Part shown: in pieces, positions 1-5,000 of the stretch
How positions within the stretch are numbered: the stretch's first letter is position 1
How the letters are laid out: each line of letters opens with the position of its first letter
Assembly: GCA_007122745.1 (NCBI GenBank)
Contig: SKTA01000174.1
Span: 1 to 6,389 of the forward strand
Length of the DNA: 6,389 bases
Reading direction: 5' to 3'
From: Bacteroidales bacterium
GTDB taxonomy: Bacteria > Bacteroidota > Bacteroidia > Bacteroidales > UBA7960
Position numbers and translations under genes: made by a program
Notes under the pieces: model-generated
What the model was told of the DNA's origin: nothing
Database searches by the model: none
Seen by the model: only the letters and a program-made list of their open reading frames with translations

Positions 1-117
1 CTCCCTGAGACGAACAGGCCTGATGGGGGCAAACCAGGTATTATAGCTGTTCGGACTGATATTGTCCTTGATCACTGCCAAACATCCCGACCATACCTTT
101 TCGTATCCTTTCTCCAT
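1..117 (-). CDS. dnaA: DnaA, chromosomal replication initiator, N-terminal fragment (gene runs off the left edge)
   Basis: Reading the minus strand from the ATG at 117 gives 39 uninterrupted codons to the window edge. The protein begins MEKGYEKVWSGCL, followed by AVIKDNISPNSYNTWFAPI and then RPVRL. This matches DnaA domain I, whose usual pattern is W-x2-CL-x2-IK-x2-(S/P)-x2-(S/F)-x2-TWF-x-PI-x-P. Domain I carries the DnaA self-association and helicase-loading surface; the AAA+ and DNA-binding domains would lie beyond the window. The ATG was chosen because the homology starts about eight residues after it, as in other DnaA proteins, and no in-frame ATG lies close upstream. No Shine-Dalgarno sequence precedes it and the leader is A-rich, as is common in Bacteroidota. 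It lies downstream of the nucleotidase pair on the same strand, with a 148-base gap. The fragment is short, but the TWF-x-PI core is characteristic. Confidence 0.88.
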   Translation of the reverse strand, partial: MEKGYEKVWSGCLAVIKDNISPNSYNTWFAPIRPVRLRE

Positions 118-196
118 TCGTTTTGTTCTGTTAAAAAGTATTATTGAAATAAAATGCTTTCGATCTGATTACCAATGGTTGCGTTTTCCGCTTTTT

Positions 197-213
197 TTGA
201 AAATAGTTTTCAA
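197..213. repeat. Perfect inverted repeat in the dnaA leader
   Basis: The left arm TTGAAAA (197-203) and right arm TTTTCAA (207-213) are exact reverse complements separated by TAG. The element sits about 80 bases before the dnaA start and overlaps the candidate -7 box at 198-205. The size and symmetry suit a dimeric regulator's operator. The arms are AT-rich and no clean T-run follows on the minus strand, so a terminator is less likely. The symmetry is seen directly; the operator role is inferred. Confidence 0.5.
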
Positions 214-228
214 CAAATATTAGCCAAA
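198..228 (-). promoter_or_regulatory. Weak candidate promoter for dnaA
   Basis: On the minus strand, TTTG (228-225) is followed after 19 bases by TATTTTCA (205-198). The Bacteroidota housekeeping pattern is TTTG, about 19-21 bases, then TAnnTTTG, so the -33 box is exact and the -7 box matches four of its six fixed positions. A transcript starting near 191 would have a leader of about 75 bases. AT-rich DNA produces such matches by chance, so confidence is low. Confidence 0.25.
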
Positions 229-265
229 AAAAGTGAATAAAAAAATTATTAGGCTATTGCATAGG

Positions 266-1183
266 TTAAATTTTTGTTGTATATGATTCGATGAAATTTT
301 GATGATCCCTTTTGTTGAAGAAAACATCCAAACGGCCAAGGTAGGCACCCCCGTAGCCTGCCTGAGCAATATTAACGCTTTTATTTAACTGATTTTGAAC
401 CTGAACGGGAGGATCCAGCACACTGTGGGTGTGTCCTCCAATGATAATATCGGTATGTTTTGTATTTGCGGCCACCATGGTATCGCTGATCCGGTCATCC
501 TCATAATCAAAACCGAGATGTGATAGGCAAATGATCAGATCGCACCGGTGTTTTCTCCATAAAACATCTTCAACCTCTCTCGCCTTCTCAATCGGATCAA
601 TAAAAATGGTATCACCATACATGGCGCTGCTTACCAGTCCTTTAAACTGGATCCCCAATCCATAAATACCTATTTTCTTTCCATCTTTTTCTTTAATGAT
701 GTAGTCTTTGATTTTATTTTTCAGGATGGTTTTGCTGAAATCGTAATTGGCAACCAGAAAGGGAAAATCTGCATGGGGGAGGACATCCAGGAAACCATCC
801 ATGCCATTGTCAAATTCATGATTGCCGAATGCGGCGGCATCATATCCCATTTTGCTCATCAGCTTGAGCTCCACTTTTCCCCCATAGATATTGAAGTAGG
901 GTGTACCCTGGAAAACATCCCCGGCATCAAGAAGCAGAAGGTTTGGATTTTCCTGTCTGATCATTTTAATAAGATGCGAGCGCCTGGCATAACCACCCTG
1001 ACCCGGAAAGTTGGGATCGTTATCTGGAAACGGGTCGATCCGGCTATGGGTGTCGTTGGTGTGAAGGATGGTAAGCTGTTCTATTCCGGTATCGCGCAAA
1101 GCCAGGGCAGGAAGTCCGGTCAGCGTCGCAGCACCCGCAACGCCAATTGTTTTAAGAAAACTTCTTCTGTCAAATTGTTGCAT
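266..1183 (-). CDS. Tat-exported metallophosphatase, catalytic half of a split 5'-nucleotidase
   Basis: This 305-residue protein is the calcineurin-like catalytic domain of the UshA/5'-nucleotidase family, which hydrolyses nucleotides and related phosphate esters outside the cytoplasm. It opens with a twin-arginine signal (D5-R6-R7-S8-F9-L10-K11 followed by a small hydrophobic stretch, about 13-29). All the usual metal and catalytic motifs are present: TNDTHS at 42-47 (D44, H46), GD at 88-89, GNHE at 120-123, SH at 221-222 and GHTH at 250-253. It ends soon after the catalytic domain and lacks the 5'-nucleotidase C-terminal domain, which the gene just upstream encodes separately. I chose the ATG at 1183, two bases after that gene's stop. 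A TTG at 1189 would overlap the stop but adds only two residues. The tight spacing indicates co-translation. The protein is complete by motif, so it may work alone or with the lipoprotein. Exact substrate is unknown: nucleotides, UDP-sugars and cyclic nucleotides are all possible in this family. Confidence 0.92.
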   Translation of the reverse strand: MQQFDRRSFLKTIGVAGAATLTGLPALALRDTGIEQLTILHTNDTHSRIDPFPDNDPNFPGQGGYARRSHLIKMIRQENPNLLLLDAGDVFQGTPYFNIYGGKVELKLMSKMGYDAAAFGNHEFDNGMDGFLDVLPHADFPFLVANYDFSKTILKNKIKDYIIKEKDGKKIGIYGLGIQFKGLVSSAMYGDTIFIDPIEKAREVEDVLWRKHRCDLIICLSHLGFDYEDDRISDTMVAANTKHTDIIIGGHTHSVLDPPVQVQNQLNKSVNIAQAGYGGAYLGRLDVFFNKRDHQNFIESYTTKI

Positions 1184-1185
1184 AA

Positions 1186-1953
1186 TCAATTGCTGATTCG
1201 TCCGTCAAGACGGCTTTTAATGGATAAACCTTGCTGTTGCTTTTCTTTTAAATGTTTAATGATGGCATCCCTGATCCTTAATCCCAGATACTCATATTCA
1301 ATAGGCTCCAGAAAGAAAGTCATGTTGTCGCCACCGCCGGCCAGATAATCGGAGGTGAGTACACGGTAGTTTCTTTCAGGATTGAACTCCCGGCCACCGA
1401 TCGTAACCTGCTGTACTTCGCCGTCATCTGGCTTTATCCTGATCCCGGATACCGGCATCCCGACATCTGAAGCAGCCAGGTAATCAAACAGCTCAAGTGT
1501 TTTTTCCGGACTTAACGTAATAACCACCATTTCGTTCTCAAAAGGCATCAGCTCAAAAACATGGGACATGGTTACCGGACCTTGCGGAATCGGTGCACGT
1601 AAGCCGCCGTAATTCAGCAGGCAAAAATCGATCGGTTGATCAGCCTGGTAAATTTCCCGGCCAATGTCGAACACCAGGTCGGCAACAAAGTTGTTCAGTA
1701 AACCTTCAGGAGTTCCCCGGGTCATGGTTTGATCCGAATATGAAAGCACCTGCGACATTTCCTGCTCAAGATCATAACGATAAATGGCAATTATGGAATC
1801 GATCTCTATATCCTTTTCAGGAATAGTCACAGGATCTATCGTATAAACCTCTCCTTCAACATAAACCGGCTCCCGGCTTGGTCCACAAGAGATTAAAAAG
1901 AGTAAGAGTACAAAAAATACACCACCGATCCTGGTGTTTCGGTTGATAGACAT
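1186..1953 (-). CDS. Lipoprotein consisting of a 5'-nucleotidase C-terminal domain
   Basis: The 255-residue product starts with a lipoprotein signal: positive residues R5 and R8, a hydrophobic core (10-21) and the lipobox L-I-S-C with the lipidated cysteine at 23. The rest matches the 5'-nucleotidase C-terminal domain (PF02872 family), which binds the substrate base in fused enzymes. Visible hallmarks are NYGGLRAP at 114-121, the FELMPFENE segment at 133-141 and SDYLAGGGDN at 201-210. No metallophosphatase motifs occur, so it should not be catalytic alone. It is immediately followed by the catalytic half, probably to form one two-subunit enzyme at a periplasmic membrane surface. The start is the ATG at 1953. 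A GTG at 1989 in frame would put 12 extra residues before the signal peptide and would fall at or before the predicted transcription start. There is no Shine-Dalgarno sequence. The two reading frames differ and each has its own export signal, so this is a genuine split rather than a frameshift. Confidence 0.9.
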   Translation of the reverse strand: MSINRNTRIGGVFFVLLLFLISCGPSREPVYVEGEVYTIDPVTIPEKDIEIDSIIAIYRYDLEQEMSQVLSYSDQTMTRGTPEGLLNNFVADLVFDIGREIYQADQPIDFCLLNYGGLRAPIPQGPVTMSHVFELMPFENEMVVITLSPEKTLELFDYLAASDVGMPVSGIRIKPDDGEVQQVTIGGREFNPERNYRVLTSDYLAGGGDNMTFFLEPIEYEYLGLRIRDAIIKHLKEKQQQGLSIKSRLDGRISN

Positions 1954-1990
1954 AATCTGAATATGAATTTGGTTTTGGAAAAACGCCACA

Positions 1991-2022
1991 CAATATTAAG
2001 CTTATTTCGCATAATAAACAAC
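1991..2022 (-). promoter_or_regulatory. Candidate Bacteroidota-type promoter for the nucleotidase pair
   Basis: On the minus strand GTTG (2022-2019) is followed after 20 bases by TAATATTG (1998-1991), close to the TTTG / TAnnTTTG pattern with one mismatch in the -7 box and one in the -33 box. Transcription would begin near 1984, about 30 bases before the ATG at 1953, and would exclude a GTG start at 1989. It lies in the 105-base spacer after yigZ, which otherwise holds only AT-rich sequence with no convincing terminator. Confidence 0.4.
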
Positions 2023-2058
2023 CTTCTGAACGAGATTTTTTAAAAGAATTTTTTTTAA

Positions 2059-2664
2059 TTATTTGGTAAATAGGTATTGAATTTCTATGTCATTGATCTT
2101 CTCAAGTTTACCTAATACTTCTTTGGAATTTAATTTTCTGACTGAAAAGTCAAGCTTGCATTTCATTTCAAAATTGTGGGCATTTTGTGGAAGGTCATAC
2201 GCTTTCAAAATTTGCATCACATCATTCATGGATAAATAATCGAAGTGGATCCGATAATGATCTCTGACGGTTTTGGTTATGATTTTATTGTTTTGAATGG
2301 CTTCGTTTGCAGCCCCTTTGTAAGCATTAATAAGACCCCTTACTCCCAGTTTTGTGCCTCCGAAATAACGGACCACGATAATGAGAACATTTGTAAGACC
2401 TGCTGAAAGTATTTGCCCGTAAATCGGTCTCCCGGCTGTTCCCGAAGGTTCCCCGTCGTCATTGAACTTATGTTTTTCCTGTTGGTTTCCCAATACCCAG
2501 GCATAACAATGGTGCCTGGCATCATGGTATTGCTGTTTTACCTCACCAAGGATCACTGAGACCTCCTCCTCGGTGCTAACAGGATAGGCAATGGCGATAA
2601 ATTTGCTCCCTTTGTCTTTGTACAAACCCTGAGAATCACTGCTGATGGTTTGGTAGGTGTCCAT
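2059..2664 (-). CDS. yigZ: YigZ/IMPACT-family protein
   Basis: The 201-residue protein has the two-domain layout and length of bacterial YigZ (about 200 residues). The N-terminal UPF0029/Impact domain (about 1-120) shows SKFIA at 20-24, HDARHHCYAW at 47-56, DDGEPSGTAGRPI at 69-81 and VVRYFGGTKLGVRG at 97-110, all family signatures. The C-terminal part (about 135-201) fits the DUF1949 domain. The eukaryotic relative IMPACT regulates the translation-control kinase GCN2; the bacterial function is not firmly known, although a ribosome- or nucleic-acid-related role has been suggested. The ATG at 2664 follows the ribD stop by 12 bases, so the two are probably co-transcribed. No Shine-Dalgarno sequence precedes it. 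Nothing in the sequence looks damaged. Family assignment is secure; function is not. Confidence 0.93.
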   Translation of the reverse strand: MDTYQTISSDSQGLYKDKGSKFIAIAYPVSTEEEVSVILGEVKQQYHDARHHCYAWVLGNQQEKHKFNDDGEPSGTAGRPIYGQILSAGLTNVLIIVVRYFGGTKLGVRGLINAYKGAANEAIQNNKIITKTVRDHYRIHFDYLSMNDVMQILKAYDLPQNAHNFEMKCKLDFSVRKLNSKEVLGKLEKINDIEIQYLFTK

Positions 2665-2676
2665 GGGTGTTCCGGA

Positions 2677-3723
2677 TCAGGAATTTTTTATTCTGAAAAA
2701 ACCTTCATGGCCGATATTGATATGTTCTTTATTTTTTATTGATAAGAAGCCCGGTGCTTTGATCCCGTCGCAAAAGAACTGGTTCCCTGTAAAAACACGT
2801 GCTTCATCCCAAAGGTTGCTTTCAATGAATGATTGCAGAAGTTTTCTGCCCCCTTCAACGATTAATGACTGAAGCTGTTCTTCGTAAAGCACATTCAAGA
2901 TTTCAGGCAGAATATCCCGATCAAAAGGGATTTGAATGAACCTGTTCTGACCTGAGGTTTTGTTTTGTAAATTATTAAAAATGAATGTAGGCTGTGTGTT
3001 ATCCAGTAAATTATAATCCAGATCCAGATTCAGGTTTCGGTCAATTACGATGCGTACAGGACTCGGGCCGTGCCAGTCGCGTACATTCAACCTTGGATTG
3101 TCTTTTAAGGCTGTTTCGGTTCCCACCATGATGGCAGATTCTTCGGTGCGCCATTTATGAACCAGCATGCGGAGGTGTTCGCTGGTGATCCACGTGGGAC
3201 GTTTTGCAGCTTTTGGCTTCCGGTTGATGTCGATATAACCATCGGCTGTCTGGGCCCATTTTAATATCACATAGGGTCTTTTCTTTTCGTGAAACGTAAA
3301 AAAGCGCTTGTTGAGATCACGGCAGGCTTCCTTCATCACTCCTACACGAACGTTAACGTTATTGCTGCGTAAGCGTGCAACCCCTTTGCCGGCAACGGCA
3401 CCAAACGGATCAACAGTGCCAATTACGACATTCGGAATGCCACTTTTCCGGATCAGATCGGTGCATGGTGGGGTCTTGCCGTGATGACAACATGGTTCGA
3501 GGTTAACATATAACGTGGATCTTTTCAGCAAGGTTTGATCCTTAACCGACTGTATGGCTTCCACTTCTGCATGTGGTCCGCCATACAGCCTGTGGTATCC
3601 CTCCCCGATGATTTGATCTTTGTAAACAACAACGGCTCCTACCAATGGGTTGGGTGCAACATGGCCCAAACCCGGCAATGCCAGGTCTATGCACCTTTGC
3701 ATGTAAGTTTCATCTGAATGCAT
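2677..3723 (-). CDS. ribD: RibD, bifunctional riboflavin-biosynthesis deaminase/reductase
   Basis: RibD carries out two successive cytoplasmic steps of riboflavin synthesis: deamination of 2,5-diamino-6-ribosylamino-4(3H)-pyrimidinone 5'-phosphate, then NADPH-dependent reduction of the ribosyl side chain. The 348-residue product contains both domains. The zinc deaminase (about 1-145) has APNP at 23-26, PHAE at 50-53 (H51 zinc ligand, E53 catalytic) and PCCHHGKTPPC at 77-87 (C78 and C87 zinc ligands). The reductase (about 149-348) begins RPYVILKWAQTADG at 149-162, has W178-I-T-S, an MVGTET-x3-DNPRL stretch at 199-212, and VEGG at 289-292. Length is slightly below the 367 residues of E. coli RibD, mainly through a compact C-terminus. 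The start ATG at 3723 gives the usual short N-terminus before the first helix. The gene is followed 12 bases later by yigZ. The 64-base upstream spacer is too short for an FMN riboswitch and none is visible. No other riboflavin gene lies in the window. Confidence 0.96.
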   Translation of the reverse strand: MHSDETYMQRCIDLALPGLGHVAPNPLVGAVVVYKDQIIGEGYHRLYGGPHAEVEAIQSVKDQTLLKRSTLYVNLEPCCHHGKTPPCTDLIRKSGIPNVVIGTVDPFGAVAGKGVARLRSNNVNVRVGVMKEACRDLNKRFFTFHEKKRPYVILKWAQTADGYIDINRKPKAAKRPTWITSEHLRMLVHKWRTEESAIMVGTETALKDNPRLNVRDWHGPSPVRIVIDRNLNLDLDYNLLDNTQPTFIFNNLQNKTSGQNRFIQIPFDRDILPEILNVLYEEQLQSLIVEGGRKLLQSFIESNLWDEARVFTGNQFFCDGIKAPGFLSIKNKEHINIGHEGFFRIKNS

Positions 3724-3745
3724 TCGTCTGATCGATTTTGAAGGT

Positions 3746-3753
3746 CAAAGATA
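3746..3753 (-). promoter_or_regulatory. Candidate -7 box of a ribD promoter
   Basis: The minus strand reads TATCTTTG here, an exact match to the Bacteroidota -7 consensus TAnnTTTG. It lies 22 bases before the ribD ATG, which would give a leader of roughly 15-20 bases. No TTTG or TTG stands 19-21 bases upstream, so the -33 half is missing. It sits in the 64-base gap after the phosphatase gene, where I see no terminator, so ribD may also receive read-through. Confidence 0.4.
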
Positions 3754-3787
3754 GCCTTTTTCCTGTTTTGCGCTTTTGCATGCAGGA

Positions 3788-4972
3788 TCAGATAAACCGC
3801 AGGGTGACCTCCTTGAGGAGCTTCTGCTCCAATATATTGACAATTTTTTTAATCACAGATCTCCTGATCTCAAGTTCCACCGGCAAATTTGGATCCTGAT
3901 GTGCCACATTAATGGCCGTACCGGCAATGAGATGGATTTCATCACTCTCCAAAATCTCACGGACAATCAAATCTGCAGGTCCTTTCCCAAGATCTGAATC
4001 GGGACCGTATTGCTCAAGCAATCCGGCAGTCTTGCTCAGTGTCAGGATTCCTTCGGTAACAAGGTCAATGCCTTTCATATAGGCAACAGGAGGGAGGTCA
4101 GGATCCTCAAACTCCAGTGTGTCATCGATTGGTATTTTAAGCTCGCGGGAAACAATGTCAGCGGTTGTACCGCCGCAAAGAATCTTTTTCCCTTCAAAAT
4201 CACGTACCAAGGATGCAAGCTCTTTATCCTTATCCTTCTCAAAAGGGGGACCTGAGGAGATCAGAAGGCGTCGTGGTTCACGGCAATACACCACCACAAC
4301 GCTTGTGTCATCCTTGGCCTGATATTCATCATTCGCATGCGCCTTGTTCACCAGTAACGACGATAGTTTGGATGCAGAAACATCTGGTTGGTCCTTGATC
4401 TGGGTCAACAACATCTCTTCCACATTCTCCAGTCCCCAACCCAGCAAATAGCGCCCTTTACCCAAACCAGACTGTGTGATCCCGTCAGACATGATCACAA
4501 TCCTGTCCTCCTTCAACAATTTAAAGGTGCATGCCGTAATCTCTTTTGGGGTTTGATCATCCGCTTCGATTGTCATTTTTTGCCAATCCGGCTTCATGAG
4601 TTCATTTTCCCTGACATGCAGGGGGTCCGGGTTGTCGTAATTCAGGATGGTTGTTTGGCCGGCCTTTTCTATGTCTATGATGGTGAAGGTTGCGTAGCTG
4701 ATCTTCCGTTCGCTGCAGACAGGCAACGTATTCATGATGATTTCAGCGATTTTCTGTGCATCCTTATGCTCCTTGGTGAAATTCAGGGCCATGGTAGCGG
4801 TAAGGGTAGCAAGCAGATTTGCCTTCACTCCATGCCCCATGCCATCGGAAAGAACAACCACCGTGCGCCCCTCCTCTTTAATCTTTTCAGAAAGAAATAT
4901 GTCGCCGCAGATACGCTCACCCACATGGCTGCGTTGCGCTGACCCCACTTCAATATAAAAGCTGTCTGACAT
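3788..4972 (-). CDS. SpoIIE/PP2C-type serine/threonine phosphatase with an unnamed C-terminal domain
   Basis: The 394-residue cytoplasmic protein begins with a SpoIIE-like PP2C phosphatase domain (about 1-230). It keeps the metal-binding acidic residues: G23-D24, S42-D43-G44-M45-G46-H47-G48, M161-S162-D163-G164 and K220-D221-D222-T223-S224. It should therefore be active on phosphoserine or phosphothreonine. There is no transmembrane segment or receiver domain. The remaining part (about 231-394) is a distinct domain containing KILCGGTTADI at 263-273 and GIDLVTEGILTL further on; I do not know a named function for it. I chose the ATG at 4972, preceded by a perfect AGGAGG six bases away. An in-frame ATG at 5032 would add 20 lysine/arginine/proline-rich residues that overlap the end of the previous gene and look like translated spacer. 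The 28-base gap to the hydrogenase-like gene indicates an operon. Pairing of these two families recurs in anaerobes, often near hydrogenase genes. The phosphoprotein target is not in the window. Confidence 0.9.
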   Translation of the reverse strand: MSDSFYIEVGSAQRSHVGERICGDIFLSEKIKEEGRTVVVLSDGMGHGVKANLLATLTATMALNFTKEHKDAQKIAEIIMNTLPVCSERKISYATFTIIDIEKAGQTTILNYDNPDPLHVRENELMKPDWQKMTIEADDQTPKEITACTFKLLKEDRIVIMSDGITQSGLGKGRYLLGWGLENVEEMLLTQIKDQPDVSASKLSSLLVNKAHANDEYQAKDDTSVVVVYCREPRRLLISSGPPFEKDKDKELASLVRDFEGKKILCGGTTADIVSRELKIPIDDTLEFEDPDLPPVAYMKGIDLVTEGILTLSKTAGLLEQYGPDSDLGKGPADLIVREILESDEIHLIAGTAINVAHQDPNLPVELEIRRSVIKKIVNILEQKLLKEVTLRFI

Positions 4973-4978
4973 CTCAGG

Positions 4979-4984
4979 CCTCCT
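4979..4984 (-). promoter_or_regulatory. Perfect Shine-Dalgarno sequence deciding the phosphatase start
   Basis: The minus strand reads AGGAGG, then six bases (CCTGAG), then the ATG at 4972. It is the only strong ribosome binding site in the window; the other starts follow A-rich or unremarkable leaders. It supports 4972 over the in-frame ATG at 5032. Confidence 0.8.
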
Positions 4985-5000
4985 GATTGGTTTTTGGAAT

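Larger units (their letters stand above)
118..265. other. AT-rich intergenic region upstream of dnaA
   Basis: These 148 bases separate the stop codon of the metallophosphatase gene from the dnaA start and hold no plausible gene. They are rich in A and T runs (for example T-runs near 192-198 and A-runs near 226-232 and 239-245). They contain a perfect 7-base inverted repeat (197-213), a weak candidate dnaA promoter, and one sequence, TTTTCAACA at 207-215, matching the DnaA box TTATCCACA at seven of nine positions. A dnaA leader can carry autoregulatory DnaA sites or part of an origin, but a single imperfect box does not establish either here. Confidence 0.6.

Noticed and set aside
239..264. 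Possible terminator after the metallophosphatase gene (CTATGCAATAG, then a T-run on the minus strand)
   Set aside because: The stem is only four A/T-rich base pairs and the T-run begins eight bases after it, too weak to call.
773..1348. Plus-strand open frame of 191 codons
   Set aside because: It is antisense to the two nucleotidase genes, spans their junction, has no recognisable domain and no ribosome binding site; the minus-strand genes carry clear motifs.
266..1953. The split nucleotidase as a frameshifted pseudogene
   Set aside because: The domain order is reversed relative to the fused enzyme and each part has its own start and export signal, with all catalytic motifs intact.
1954..1989. 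GTG start at 1989 for the nucleotidase lipoprotein
   Set aside because: It would place 12 residues ahead of a complete lipoprotein signal and lies at or upstream of the transcription start predicted from the promoter at 1991-2022.
2039..2058. AT-rich inverted repeat TTAAAA / TTTTAA after yigZ
   Set aside because: It is made only of A and T within a homopolymer-rich spacer and is expected by chance; no G/C-rich stem is present.
3761..3787. Inverted repeat TCCTG / CAGGA between the phosphatase gene and ribD
   Set aside because: It has five base pairs, a 17-base loop and is followed by A rather than T on the transcribed strand, so it does not look like a terminator or a riboswitch.
4388..4942. 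Plus-strand open frame of 184 codons
   Set aside because: It lies entirely opposite the phosphatase domain and is a shadow of that gene's codon pattern, with no family resemblance.
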